64,000 bases of DNA from Austropuccinia psidii (GCA_023105745.1 JALGQZ010000004.1:30997816-31061815), one strand, 5' to 3'; shown: positions 13,301 to 28,075, counted from the first letter of the stretch. Translations and numbers: made by a program. Notes: generated from the letters alone by a model not told the origin.

Positions 13301-16300
13301 TCTTTGATAATATTATATGAAGTCATTTTTATTTATAAAAAACCTTCTTTTATTTTGTTTTTTCTGTAGAGATACCACTCCAGCCCATTTTTGATTGTCA
13401 GGATGAGCAATGGTTGATTGTAGGATTTTGGGCTGTCTTCAAAACTTGAAAAATGTAACCTTGCTAAGCCAGCCCAAAATTCTTTCAATCGTTCCAAATA
13501 AATCTTTCCATGGAAAACTTCATCCAGTGGCAATGAGCTTGATTAAATTCAAGTCATCTTCGGAGATCTTCAAGGAAATCCTTCAATACTTACCAATTTT
13601 ATGAACTTTCTATTTAATCATGCTAATTTAGATGTTCTCATTCATAAATTGGTCATCTTAATCACTTTACCTCATTGAATTTGAGTAATTATTCAATTGA
13701 GCTCTAGAAATAATTTTCAACTGAAATGGTAATTTTACTGGATTACTTTTGGTTATTTATGGTTACAGCTCATTAATATGTGGTAAATATTTATCATAAA
13801 TTTGTAGAATGTATCTGAGAAATTCTTTTTATGGCCAAAAATATTATTCCTTCATCAAAAATGCAAAAAAATGTGTCCATTATTTTCATCTTTAAGGTAT
13901 TTAACTTACCAATTAATATAAAATAGAAGAATAAATCAATAAACATAATAGCACAGCTCATGAATATATTTAAAAAACCAGTAATAGCTAAAACAGAAAT
14001 AAATAAACTTAAAATATTGAATTGCTCAAGTGAAGCACTCAATAAATAATGAAATTTTGAAAATTCAGGGTAGTAGAATGCATCAAAAAATGGCTTTTAT
14101 CAAGTCATTTAGGACTGATAACATTAATATTCAGGACTAAAAAGTCAATATTATTGAGAAAGAATAAAATAAGTCATCATTCATTATTATATAGGACTTA
14201 ATATTAAGTAACAAGTTCATCATATGTGAAAAATTAGAGCACAATATTTACATGAATTCTGTATAGAGACAGGAGCTCATAAAGCTCCCATTCCACATCC
14301 TCATACTTTGGGAACGGGACTATACTTCAAAGTAAACAAATTTTTAAATTCAGCTAAATAATTCAATATACTCTATTGTGTATACCATCGATTACTACTA
14401 TGGGTTCAGTTTCAAATTTTTAGCTTTATCAACTCTGAAACCCAAACCCAGAGCTCTGAAAATTTCTCATGAGAATTCCTGTCTGGTTTTTTGAATTCAA
14501 AAAAGCTCCAAAGTGTCATCATAAGTTTCTAAAGGGAATGGGGAAGCTTTTCCCAGATTATATTCAATTGGTCCCCATGGACAATCAAGTTCATTTGGGT
14601 AATGTTAAAGAAACAGGAGAAGATTGAATTCAGTACAAAAGAAATAAACAATAAAAAATCTCATTTTTCAGAGTAAAGTCCCAGAATTTCTATCTCATTC
14701 CATTACAAATTTAAAATTCTCAACATGTGTTGGGAAAAGAAAAGAACTTTTAAAACTAAGAGCTTTCCTACCTTCTTGGAAAAACTGCTTCAATGGTGGG
14801 CTTGTTACTGTTATGGCTAAGTATTTCTGTGCCATCAAAGTGATAGTTTGAAATACTTAGTCTCACAGCTTTTCAAAGGAAAGTATATTGGTCTCATTTT
14901 GTAAGATTTTTCTATTAAACAAATAATAAAATTAGGCCAGTATACCATGAATATATTCATAATTAATATAATACAAATATTTGTATCATAACTAAAAAAT
15001 TAATAATGTAAAATAATTTAGTTATAATTTATGATTCCTCATATCCAATAAAAAAGCAAAATTATTTAGTAATCATCTTAAATGATTATTCTATCCCCAA
15101 AATATGTTACCAACAATACTAAGTTGAGGATAATATTTCTCTTCCAGAGTAAATAATACTGAAAAGATATTCTCCAAATCACAATAATGATATTATAGAG
15201 TTCATCAGTATAGTACAAAATTATTACATTGAAATAATATCAGGGACAAGTTCTTTTATTGAAAATTATAGACAAATTAATTATAATAGGAATTTTGAGC
15301 TTAATCATTTATAAAACCAATAAAAGACTTAATAAAAATTTCAAAAAAATAAACCACAGAAATATAAGTTCATAAACTTCAAGCCACATAGAATTGAATT
15401 ATTTGAATATTTTGAGTAAGGTCTGAAGGAGAACTTGCAGATTTGCAACAGAATCTTATACAAATTAGGCAATATGAACTCTTGGCATTTATTTACAGCT
15501 TTTAATAGTGATATTATTTATTTTATAACTTAAAAGAGCTCAAAGGATTAAGAATATTCAATATTAGTCCTACAATAATTGTAAAAAATTATAATGGTTT
15601 TTAGATCTGTATAAGCTGAAGTGATAAGTAGAGGAATATTGGAAAAAACCAATATGCTTCTTTTAAGTCCTAGGAAGCTCAAAAATAAATTAAAAGGTTT
15701 CAAATTAAACTAAATTAGGCTAGAAGCCAATCAAATATTTCCATTTATTACTAAATCCCTAGCTGTCATAAAGAATTATCATAATTGCCTAATTATGTGT
15801 TTTTTGTGTTGATACCAACCCAATTATGCTTCAGAAATAATGAAGTTACTACTTCAAATATACTTTTAACTTTAAAAGGAAATAATTTCCTAAAATTTAT
15901 CAATTTTATTGGAAATTACATCCCAGGTTGAAATTTTCGCAAATTTTTTACTATTCAGTGTTTCAAATGTAATAATCAAAAATGGGCTATAACTCAAGCT
16001 TTCCATTGAGATTATGAATTCATTATTATTTTTTATTTAAATTTACACTGAAAATTTCTTAATTTTTTTTAAGTTTTTACATTTATCAATTAAAAATTGA
16101 ATTTTTCAAGCTTTACCTCATTTTCTATTTGGTGTAGGTCAATAGTATGATAATAGCTGATTGACATGAGATAATTCCATAAATACTAGTACCAAAAGGC
16201 TTCTAATTCATTATTTTAAGTTGATTCATTGAAAATGAGAGTCAATAGACAAGGTTATAGGAGTCAGAGGTGCTTTTTACCTCCTTGGAATGTCCAACTA

Positions 16301-19300
16301 GCAGCTTATTTTCTATTTTCTCATGATTTGATGGGACTTAGCCATAGTAAAAGGATTCCTAAAAGGCTTTAGTTGACCAATTTAGTCATGATCAGTCAAT
16401 AATCTAGCTCCTGGAGCCATTTGCCCCTAATAGGATTCATGAATTGGGGTTCTCTGGCTCTCTTCACTATTATTTGTCCCCCTTGGCTATTTTCATGTCA
16501 AAAATAATAAATCAGGCCTTGAGACTAATAATTAGTACAAGTTTAGCAACACTTAATTTAACAATAAATTAATTTTTAGTACAACCAAAATTAATAAAAG
16601 GACTTTGACTGTGTATTGAATAGGAGTTTCCCAGAATCCCATCACTTTCGTGTGAAAACTTAAACAACAAAAGACTATGCATTTCTTTTATGTGGAATGG
16701 ATGGTTCTTTTTTGGAGTATTTTTCATTTTAAGATCTCATAGAGTGAATCCAATCTTATGAGCCTTATGGAGCTACCCTAGGTGAATTTCTGTGTGGAAT
16801 CCTAATCTGGTCTCAAAGCTATGGATTTACTTACTGGCAAATGTTTTCATGTTTTCCTCTGTGCAAATGATGAATTTTTAATATGCACATGATCTATGTG
16901 TTTTTCATATTGAAAGAATTATTTTTCTTATTTGTTCCCTATTTGGTTATGTAAAATATCTCATACAGCTCCCCCTTTGGTCTCAGGTAGTCTGAAAAAA
17001 CAACAATGGATTTTGATTTCCAGTTTATTTTCCTCTGAAAAGAATACTTTATAAGTTCTCTCATATAACCCTACTCTATTTTCTTTGAAGAAAGTTTCCC
17101 ATTTCTTTGAGATTAAAAGTGCTTCCTAAATTCTCCCTCAAAGACCTTTACAAAGGTAATTCATTATGTACCAAATTGAGACAGGGTTGATTAATTATTT
17201 GAGGTTAATATTTCTTTGAATAACAGATCAGTGATACCTTTAGTATGAGAAAATTGAGTTATTTTTAAGTATTGGAAATCATTTCCTTGGTTATGGGATA
17301 TAACGGATCCAAATTTCCTTGGCTTATTGACTGGCTTAATCAAAGGTGTATTATCTATTAGAAAAATTCTGATTATGAAAGATAAAACTAAAAAAATAAT
17401 TTCATTAATTAGCTGTAGTTATAGATGAAAATCATGATTGATTGTAGGGAATCTTGAAGGGCATATTATTTGTCTCCCTTCATAGATAGTGATTACCTTG
17501 TTTCATTCAATTAGAGTTAGTTTTTAAGTCTCTATCAACTTCAGATCAAAGAATTGGTTGTATTTTTCCTTCAGTGTTAGGGCTCACTAACCAATATTGT
17601 ATGTGGAGCTCCACCATTTTCTTAAATGTGCCATCATATATTAGATTAATCATTTTGATTACACTCTACTTCCTCTGGAAGACTTGGTGCAAGTATGATT
17701 TAAGGAAGAAAATTAATTAAATGATAAAATTATATCTCAGGGGGGTTGAATCAGGAACATCTACAGCTTTTGAGCTTTCCATTTGATTTTTCATTGCCTC
17801 ATTTTAAGAAATCTCTGGAAGTGCTCTATTACAAATATATCCCTTTGATAGGGAGCTACTTACATTATGTTATCTCCAGTGAATCATATGAGCCATGAAC
17901 CCCACATTTTTCATGTCCACATTGAATTATTTTTTGGCTTCTTGCAACTGTTGATCCATTTGAATACTTACTTATTTGCTCTTTGTGGAGATGTAAACAA
18001 TCTTAGTTTCTGAATTAGACTTTTTAAGTGTACTGAAAATATTTTTCAAAAGGGATTAAGTTTAGTGTTCAACTAAAAACATAATCAAAATAATCAAAAC
18101 AAAAATAAGAAAATAATCAAGAAATACTAATGGAACAGACTTTCAATGGCCTTAAATCCCAATAATAATGAGGTGAGGTTCCATTTCTAATCCAAAAATT
18201 GCTCAGAAATCATGAAGATATCAGTGACATTAGGGCTAATCCAGGTATCTATGGAAAAGGATGCTATTCTTTATTTTTTAAAAACTGTGTTGTTTATGTT
18301 TTCTTAATAAAACAAGAAGTCTTTGGGCTAATGAGCTGTTATTCCAGTGTTCAAAAAAGAATTTTTAGGACTCTGGGATAAAAACATTTTAAGGAGGGAA
18401 TAAAACACAGGTTATCCAGGAATGAGAAGGGGAAAGGTCTGTGTTTCATATCAAATACACGTGAGAGTTTGTCAGGGACTCTAAGGATAGGATATACAGA
18501 AATAATTTACAAATATTCCCTAATTGATGTTCAAAATAGAATAAAAACCAACCTTTTTTTAATAAAAATGTTAAAAAAATCATTCCAATTGTGGATTTGT
18601 TCTGACTGGGGTTGGATGTTTTCGTCTTTGCTAGGTGATTAATTAAATTGGCATAATTTTCCATTTAGTTTTTACTTCCAGGTTGTTCTTTCTTCATATT
18701 ATTATCAAACATTTGGCACTACAACTGGTAAAATTGCAATTAACAAGAATTTCATTCACATAAAAAATATAATTGAATAACTCCGATTATCTTAAAGGCT
18801 GTGGGGGTTTCATTTACAATATCTGCATTTTCATTTTGTTTTCACTTGTTTTGGATGATGTGGTCCTCTCTGAAATCATTTTTGGAGTACATAATGAAGT
18901 AAAAAAGGATGCAAAAAATATTAAATAAAGGAGAAAAAAATGTGGTGAGTTTTTTTATCTGGGTGAAGAAAATTTCTTCCTGTTTGGCCTACCCACTTCT
19001 GAGTTGGGACTGAATTTGGGTTCTGGGACAAAATGAAAAAAATAGCCCAGTCTACAGACCAGGAGGGGGGAGGGAAGAGAAATTGTAGTAAAAAGTACCA
19101 CAGGAGACACCCTCAAGCCTTATTTTTATATTTTTGGAGAAAAAATGTGTTTTTTATATAGCAAAGTACGCTCAATATAGTAATCTTAAAAAATCAAAAT
19201 CTTACAAAAATATCATATTATAGAAAAATACAAATCATATCTTAACTCATACTTTTTCAGGTTAACCATCTTCCCCTTCTTTCCTAATACCAAATCATAT

Positions 19301-20490
19301 ATGCATTTTATCAACAGTTCCATTTCTTAAAATTAAGTATTGCATTAATATTTTGGAAGTTTTTTCTCATGTTTTGAGTTAGGTTATACCAATTTTTTGA
19401 CAATAAATTACTGACTGAGAAGTTTTAAGTCATATTATATGTATTAAGGGCTTTAAATTCATTATTTTTTGAGGGATAAGAAAATTGATTAGTTTTTTAT
19501 ATTGGGCTTTTATTTTTTGGATTCAGTGAGTAGAAAATGATATTTTTATTCATTGAAAGTTTTAATGTTCAATTTTCTTCAAGTCTAAAATTGTAATATG
19601 AACCTGTGTCCTAAGTAGTCAAGGTGAAGTTCTCAAAATAAAGCACAGAATTCATGAATTTTAATATTTAATATATTTTCCAAAGTAAATACAACAATTT
19701 GGGTAAAATGTTTGATAGGGTTTTCCTTTTAGAACTTTATTTAATTCTGGTAAATTATTTCAAGCCTAGGGAGATTTTTTTGTTTTAATTTGTTTTATAT
19801 TTACTTAGAACAAGCTGTAGGCTCATTTAATGTCTGTTTTTATTCTAGCAAAAGGTAAGAATAGTGATAGTGCATTTCTCAAGAAAAAAACCAAGAAAAA
19901 ATATTTCTCTGCACTTAATGTATTATTGAAAAATTTCTTACTTTGTTTTTTTTTATTCTGTAATTTTGTATCAGAATCTTCAAAATTAGTTTTTTTTCCC
20001 AACAACCACACCTTTGATCCAATATCTGTGTCCAGTCACACCAATTTATCCAGTTTAGAGGATATTTAATTATCTCATGAAATCAAAATAAAAAACATTG
20101 ACCTAAATAATTTTGTTTTGAATGGAGCTTTTGGAAATATGAAATGACCTGAAGTCAAATTTAGGTCTTATATTATCTTCTAATTTAGAATTATTCCAAA
20201 TTCTTAGGAAGTAATTTTGAGAGCTCATAAAACATGACCAAAACATACCAAATAAGGGGAATTTTTACTCTTTACCTAAAACAAATATTATGGGGGTTTA
20301 AATATTCCAAATCACAGGTTCAAAACACTGAATTAAATCTTTTTCTATTTCAAAATACAACACCTCATTAGCTATGATATTTTAAGTTACCATGAACCTG
20401 TTTTTTGTTCCTAAATCATTAATTATTTTCTCAAGATCCCAAGTATTGTTAAAAATCTTATAACCATAAATCTTGCTTAATAGAAACTTA

Positions 20491-20578
20491 TTCTACCAAA
20501 AGATTGAATGAAGGTTCACTTTCAAATAGTGTTTTTCTACCAAAAGATTGAATGAAGGTTCACTTTCACATAGTGTTT
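20491..20578. repeat. 44-bp direct tandem duplication
   Basis: Two adjacent copies of a 44-bp unit starting TTCTACCAAAAGATTGAATG, at 20491 and 20535, differ at about one position (AAATAG versus ACATAG). The near-identity points to a recent local duplication inside otherwise old sequence. Confidence 0.85.
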
Positions 20579-20673
20579 GATCATATTTCTTTTTTTACTT
20601 TATTTATATACACCTAATAAATAAGTAAAAGAAGCAATTCAAGTTTCAAGATAAAGAAATGCCAAAGATATAA

Positions 20674-20982
20674 TCAAGATCTCTACTCAAACATGATATC
20701 TCAGAAGCACATTCAGCACATGTCACTGAAATTGAATCTGATGAAGATCTTGAGTATTTTATATGTGTTTTTCATAAAATTCCTCAAAAGAAATACCTCA
20801 GGCCACAGGGCTTTGTTTTCTGTGATTATATCTTGAAAAAGGATAATCTGGAAATTCTCCTCCATAGAAAGCTCAAGAAGCTATGTCATACATCATACAG
20901 CTCATTTCTTTCTTTGCTTATTAGAAAGAATTTAGTACTTAAAAGTGATTCTAAATATCAGAAATGTGAGCCAGAAATTTAA
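20674..20982 (+). pseudogene. Unidentified open frame without start codon, probably decayed
   Basis: A frame of 102 sense codons runs from the stop at 20671 to the TAA at 20980, with a composition that looks more protein-like than its surroundings (Glu/Asp-rich start, later a Lys/Leu-rich helix-like part). It has no upstream ATG in frame, and similar coding-like text continues after further stops toward 21456, where a 103-codon frame is open. I recognise no domain. It may be a transposon gene remnant or chance. Confidence 0.25.
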
Positions 20983-23900
20983 ATAGCAGTTTCCCTTTGA
21001 AGACTTGGCTGCAATGGTGATGGTGGAGTGGTTAAGAAGCTTTGGAAAATTTCTTTTGGTATCAGAAATGGGGCAATTTTTGTTATAGACAAAGGGTAAT
21101 TTAGTGCTTATTAAAGGGGAAGAAGACATAAATCTCATGGACAATTGAGAAAGAAAGGATTTATATCTCACAATTTATTAAATATTGAGAATTTCCTGGC
21201 TATTTTAGTTTTATTGATTGTCATCATATTCAATCATCCCAAAGGCTCCATAATTATAAAAAACTTTATCAGTATTTTAAAAATCTGTATGTTTGAATTT
21301 TTGATTTCTAATCACTATAATAAAAAAACATTTCTTTCAATAAAGGGTATTAGTGAAACTGATAATGGCTTTCCATTATTTTACTCGATTTATGTCAAGG
21401 AAGTATGTGATGTAAATAATTTCTTTACTTCAATTAATGTTGTATTTCCAGGATGAGTACATGACTCAAATGTATATCAAGAAATAGGGATTAATAAGAT
21501 GCATGAAAAAATGTTTCTGAGAAGAAATATCTTTTTGATGAATCAGCCTATGGAGGCTCAATTACAATCACCATGAAAAAAATCTATCCCTTCCTGAAGG
21601 GGTAGCAGGTCCAGCCCAGCTTTCATCATGCTTCATACTGGGTTCTAACTTGCTATTTCTATTTGGTCATCTTCTAAGCAGTATTCTCAAGGTTGGATGA
21701 TTTCTTACATGGAGATCAATGACAGTTTTTCTATATTTAAGTGTTCTTGAAAGTAACTCCTTCTACTAAGTTCCTTTAATACAAAAATAGAGAACAAAAT
21801 TCTATGCTAAGGCTATTCTCAGCTAAATATTAAATCTTATGTCACTATTACTCAGTTTCCTCTTTGCCTCATTTCCAATCAGATGAATCCTTGAATACTA
21901 TTTCCCTCACAAAACTCCAGCTTAAGTCACTGAAGTGAATTAATTAATCAAAATTACTGAACATTTTCATCCTTACGAAAATTCCTTGTCATTATAATCT
22001 TCTATTAAATAGAATTTGGCTCTAACACTAAAAATTTCTATATCTCCTTGCTTTCCCTAAATTAAATTAAATATTAATTTTATGGATTCCAACAGACCAA
22101 AAATACATAAATTCTATTTTTAACCTTTCAAATTTCCCCCAAAATTTTCTCATTAGAATCTAACAGAAGACACCATTTTACAAATACAGTGTCACATACT
22201 GCTTCTTGGCTCATCATATGCAGAAAATCACTTTTTTATACCGATATGGGAGGAAATTCTCCCATGAATTTTCCAAAGAGGGGAGTTTGGAAACATTTTG
22301 AGATTTCCTGTATGATAAATATACTCAAATAATCATTCTCTTTTAAAATTCCAATTCTTCTGTGATATAAGAGCTAATTTATCAATATATAGCTAAAAAG
22401 TCTTGTAATGAACTTTTCTTTGTATGTGAGAGTTTAATTTTTTTAAGGAAGGAATTGATTCAATGTGTTTGGGAGAGCTTAAGTCCTTCTTAAATGTCAA
22501 TTTAAAACGTTTTTGGTCATTATGTTTGGGTTATTTTGTACAAAAATGATTAAAACACAACATATCTTTCCAATTGAAAACTTAAGTACTTATGATCTCT
22601 TCTATTAATATATTTCCTTCTATATGTATTAATCACTATACTGTTTGTCTATAGAAGTCAATAAAATTGAATCTCATTCCTTAAATCAATTTTTGATACT
22701 GTGAACAAAGTAGAAGAAATTGATGCATATTATAATGATTACAATTTTAAATTAAACTTAATCTGATTATTGTTTTAAATAAAACAATGAATTATATCAG
22801 GATTTACTTATTTTATATATGCTTATTTTTTTAAAAAAATTATTTATATTAGTTAAAATTCAAAAACTACTTTGGAAGTATATTCATACTTTCAATACCT
22901 ACCTTTAAGGTTAGAACATTGTTTACCAAAGTTTGATTCATTAAAAAAAGGCTATGCTTCAATTTTTCATAAAAAACCTTGATATATATTTGATATATTT
23001 ATTCTTTGATAGATATAAACATATATTCATATGTAAAAGAAATGATAAACAAATTAATTGAAAAATGTTTTGAAAAATTAGTTCTCAAAATATCTTGAAA
23101 AACTCATTCTCAGAATGAATGGGAAGATTTAATATGAATTCAGTAAGATAGATCAATTATAAAGATTTCTCTTGAGCATATACTTTAATTATTCTCAATA
23201 TGACTATATTTATCCATGACTTGAATTCAGAAATTTCTGATTCCAGTGGTATTGGAAATAACTATAAGATGACTTACAAGTATCTTCCAAAAGTCATTTT
23301 TTCAGAAAAACTCAAATTCTTTGGAAAATAACACTTTTAGAAAAATTCAAAAGATCAAAAATATTTTATATTCTTTATTAATTCAAACTCCCACTTTTTC
23401 ATTGAAATGATTCCGTTTAAACATTTTTGCAACATCAAGGATTTTAGTCAGGAGACAGCTAATTGGTTTTTATGTAAATTTGGAGAAATTTCAATCAGCT
23501 ACATATTGAGTACCCTCAAATTTTTATATAACTATCTGAATTTTGCATTTGTCAACTTTGAACTATTAATAAATTATAAACTGAGGAAACCTTAAATTGA
23601 ATTAGAATCAACTATAGATAAGCCTTCCATTCTGAATTTAATGCTTTCCAAATTGGAAGAAAACATGAGATAATCTTATGCCTAATTTTTATTGATTGCA
23701 GGTAGATTATCTCTTTAATGACTCTATTGTCAATATTTCAATTTTATTTCTTTTCTATGAAGGAAATTCAAGGGATTAAATCTTCATTTGAAACAAAAGG
23801 ATCAAATAAATGGTTCTATACCTATTTTTTCTTCATTTTTCTTTCACAATATTTTTATGAGAATGTGAACTACATAAATATAATATTCAAAATTTGGAAA

Positions 23901-25431
23901 ATAAAATCTGTAGATTTCTTGAAAGGAAATTATGACCTTGCTTTAAAATTGAGATAGTCTTTTTTGGATCATATTTAAAGATGAAACTGATTTCTTCTGC
24001 ATAAAATAAAGCTCTATTATTTATTTTTTCAATTGTTTTGATAATGAACTACATGTTACGGAATAACTTGAAAATTATTTTTTGAAATTGAGGGATTATT
24101 TTTGAAAATATATATTTTTTGTTTCAAGACTTCACCCCTTTTCACTTTTGAAAAATAATCAATGTTGAATTTAGTTATTTAATGAATTTTCCGGGGTATA
24201 GTTCATGTGAGTTATGTGTGTTTTACTGAAAATTTCAAAATAATAGAGAGAGTTTTCTTAGAAAATTATAATATTGACAATGCAGAATAAATCTTTTGTC
24301 ATTCCTGTGATGCTTTTTCCATATCAAAGATTTTCAAATTGCCTGAAAATTTGATCTTCTCCAATTACAAGTGTCTCCAAAGGCTCCATGTACACAAAAT
24401 TAGCATTAAAAAGATTGTAATACAAGAATGGATCTTTTTCTGTATTTTTTCAATAAGATTTAAAAAGCTTTGATTTGGAAGTAGTATTTTTTGGAATTTT
24501 CCTCCATTGAACTTGCTGTAACCTTCCCAAACTGAAGTGTTTCTACATTTGATGTTTTATGCATAAATGAAATATATGAGTTTCCTACATTTCTGGTGAA
24601 GATTGAAATATTATTCTTTGGAGCTTTATTGAGTTGAAATTACACCATTCCATTGGAACATTACTTCTTGAAGATTTTAATTTCCTTCTAGAAATAAAGT
24701 AAGACTAAAAAGATACCACTTTATCTGATGTGAGGAAAACTTTATCTACAGAAGGGGATTCATATTTTGAATATGATATTTTGGAAAGATCAGGAAGGCT
24801 CTCTTTGGGAATTTCTGGTGAGGTCTATATTGAGGAAAACATTTCTACCAAGTCTTACAGATTAGCCCTTTCAAGAAATCCAATCAAGAAAGATTTTTCA
24901 AGTTATTCTAGAAAAAAATGATTAAACTTATTTATCTATCATGTAATGCAAAGATTACAAAATATACTAACTTGGCTTTTGGTCTTCCTTTATTGATGTG
25001 AGCAAGTGGTTAGAATGATCTCCAGACCAACAGGAATAAACTGATGGGGACCAAAAAGAGGAATAATTTCAGCCATATTTTGTGCAGAATTTATAGTTGG
25101 TTTTGGTTTAATATTGAAGTCCCAATTCGACAATAGCTCTTCTCTATATTCTCTTTTATATTTATCAAGGATTGATATTTGACTACTATATAAAGTCGGA
25201 GCCGTAACTGTATTTATTATTCCTATTAGCTTAGAGATAGCCAAAATAAGATTTTCTATACATGGTGTTTTTGTTTCAACCCACTCTCAATAAGGAAATA
25301 AAATAAGAGGAAAATTGATGGTGAAGAGAACTAGCCATCATGCTTCCTTCTGATTCCATATCAAAGATCTTTGGTAGCCTAGTAAGTGAGGATTGAGCCA
25401 GTATCTTTGTTGAGAAAGAATTCTGAAGCTG

Positions 25432-26752
25432 TGTCAGACTGTGACTCAAATTCAGAGCACAAGAATGACATGAAAATAACATAAATCATTGGTATAGCCA
25501 AGATACCACCAAAACATGGAGCTGAGCCAAATCAGCTCAAAAGGTATAAAGAAAAAGTGGAAACTCACCCTTTTACAAATATACAAGTTCTATCATCATA
25601 GGACAAATAATAACAAAGTTGTTGCTGAGCATAAACCTTAATTTTCACCTCTCATCTGAGATACAGAGGAAGAGGCTTAATCCCATGAAATGGGTATTCA
25701 AAGAGAAGCTCTAAGTCAGGGCTACCCAATGGTACTACCCAAACTGAGCTAGAACCAGTATTACGGAAGTGATGAGTAAAATCAGGCCAAATAAGGGTGA
25801 ACAAAATATGCACCTCTCATCCAACTTCTACAGTTTTAGCATTAGATACCTGAAGTGATTTTTTTTGGAAAGAGCACAGTAGGGGCTCTCTGATGGTGCC
25901 ATCCATTTTCCATATCTCATCTAGAACAAAATATATGGATCAAAAAAGCTCCATACAGTTTTGGATAAATCATAAATGTGTATAAGAAACCTTGTACATG
26001 GCATACCTTTGCCATATTTCATGATAACCATACTAAATGAGGTACAATTGAGTACAGCACATGTAGGGCTACTAAATGAACCAACATTGAGCTTGATATC
26101 TCACAAACTGGCAAGGCTATGGCAGCTTTAAGCTCAAAGTCCCACAGTTTGGCCAGTACAGCCTTATAGTGGGATAATATCCCATAACCATGATTATGAT
26201 GTGTCAAACAGAGAAAGAAGCATGTTTAAACTTAAATACCTCATAGTTAATTGAATACTGGGGTCCCATACAGGTTCTGTACAGAATTCTATGCGTAATA
26301 CACATCAGAATTAGGCTATGTGGTCCCCAGATGAAAGTTTTGACCCTGTATTGGTGAAAACTGCCCAGATGTGGTTTCAAAACCACATCTGAGCCCAATA
26401 AAAGCTATAAAGGCTTTGTGAAAGCCACAAGCCAGTAATTGGGAATGAAAGAATTTCACTTCCAGAGGAGGATGAATTCCCCTCCAGGAAGAAGAACCCC
26501 AGACCACCAGAAATAGTAGAAGTAGATGATTCCCCTGGACCAGTGCAGAAAATCATCAAGGACAGGAAGATCAGACTTAATGGTAAGGATCAGAGACACT
26601 ACATAGTCAGATTCAAGAACCAGAAAGCTGACAAAGACAAGTGGTTGGCAGAAGATGCCATACCAGATGGGAACCTTCATCTAAGGAGATTCAGGGCCTC
26701 TAGGAGTACTGAATAGTCTCATAAGTGATGAGCCTTTTTTAGAGGGAGGGTA
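25432..26752 (+). mobile_element. Chimeric unit A: truncated LTR fused to chromodomain fragment
   Basis: Bases 25432-26464 match the first ~1.03 kb of the LTR. At about 26459-26464 the sequence switches, within the shared hexamer ACTTCC, to the 3' end of pol. From there a chromodomain frame stays open to the TAG at 26714, followed by the element's 3' leader with a purine tract (AGAGGGAGGG) just before the next LTR start. The last ~0.4 kb of the LTR and nearly all of the internal region are missing. A TATAAAG motif in the LTR part (near 26406) lies just upstream of the fused frame, but no ATG opens it. Confidence 0.8.
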
Positions 26753-28075
26753 TGTCAGCCTGTGACTCAAAGCCCAAGCACAAGGATGACATCCAAATAA
26801 GATAAATCAATGTTATAGCCAAGATACCACCAAAACATGGAAACAAGGCAAATCAGCTAAAAAGGTATCAAAAGAAAGAGGAAATGCACCCTTTTACAAA
26901 TATACAAGTTACATCATCATAGGACAAAGAATAACAAGCCTATTCATTCCCCAGGTTGTTGCTGAGAATAAACCTTAATTTTCACCTCTCATCTGAAATA
27001 CAGATGAAGAGGCTTAACCCCATCAAATGGGTATTCAAAATGACGCTCTAAGTCAGGGCTACCCAAGCTGAGCTAGCACCAGTATTACCAAAGTTATGAC
27101 CAAAATCAGGCCAAATAAGGGTGAACAAAATATGCACCTCTCATCCAACTTCTACAGTTTTAGCATTAGATACCTGAAGTGATTTTTTTTGGAAAGAGCA
27201 CAGTAGGGGCTCTCTGATGGTTCCATCCATTTTCCATATCTCATCTAGAACAAAAGATATGGATCAAACAAGCTCAATACAGTTTTGGATAAATCATAAA
27301 TGTGTATCAGAAACCTTGTACATGGCATACCTTTGCCATATTTCATGATAACCATACTAAATGAGGTACAATTGTGTAAAGCACATGTAGGGCTATGCAA
27401 TGAACCAACATTGAGCTTGATATCTCAGAAACTGGCAAGGCTATGGCAGCTTTAAGCTCAAAATCCCACAGTTTGGCCAATACAGCCTTAAAGTGGGATA
27501 ATATGCCATAACCATAATTATGAGGTGTCAAACAGACAAAGAAGCATGCTTATACTTAAATACCTTGTATTGCATTCAATACTGGGGTTCCATACAGGTT
27601 CTGTACAGCATTCTACATGCAATACACGTCAGAATTAGGCTATGTGGTCCCCAGATGAACATTTTGACCCTCTATTGGTGAAAACTGCCCAGATGTGGTT
27701 TTACAACCACATCTGAGCCCAATAAGAGCTATACAGGCTTTGTGAAAACCACAAGCCAGTATTGGGAATGAAAACATTTCACTTCCAGAGGAGGATAAAT
27801 TCCCCTCAAGGAAGAAGAACCCCACACCACCAGAAATAGTAGAAGTAGAGGATTCCCCTGGACCAGTAGAGAAAATAATCAAGGACAGGAAGATCAGACT
27901 TAATGGTAAGGATCAGAGACAGTATGTAGTCAGATTCAACAACCAGACAGCTGACAAAGACAAGTGGTTGGCAGAAGATGCCATACCAGATGGGAACCTT
28001 CATCTAAGGAGATTCACAGCCTCTAGGAGGACTGAACAGTCTCATTAGTGATGAGCCTTTTCTAGAGGGAGGGTG
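26753..28075 (+). mobile_element. Chimeric unit B: truncated LTR fused to chromodomain fragment
   Basis: Second copy of the same chimera, 1,323 bp long against 1,321 bp for unit A. The LTR part is 26753-27786, the ACTTCC junction lies at 27781-27786, and the chromodomain frame is open to the TAG at 28046. The identical junction in A and B means the fusion arose once and was then duplicated. Here the chromodomain retains the Trp of the KWLAEDA segment, which is Gly in the full-length copy. Confidence 0.8.

Larger units (their letters stand above)
2028..25431. other. Long AT-rich tract without recognisable genes
   Basis: About 23.4 kb of stop-dense, A/T-rich DNA downstream of the aminopeptidase. 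Reading frames rarely exceed 100 codons and none shows a motif I recognise. Small open frames at 8646-8900 (minus, 84 codons), 21145-21456 (plus, 103 codons), 24730-24921 (plus, 63 codons) and 24990-25244 (minus, 84 codons) were looked at and left unassigned. Composition and CpG scarcity suggest ancient decayed transposons, but I could not identify a family. Local repeats inside it are listed separately. Confidence 0.6.

Noticed and set aside
2639..24921. Short open frames of 60-103 codons across the AT-rich desert
   Set aside because: Lengths and Phe/Leu/Lys/Asn-rich composition match chance expectation in A/T-rich DNA; no motifs, splice structure or homologue recognised.
26316..28003. Minus-strand frames across the chimeric LTR units
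   Set aside because: They are antisense shadows of the plus-strand chromodomain and LTR; the plus-strand reading matches the full-length element.
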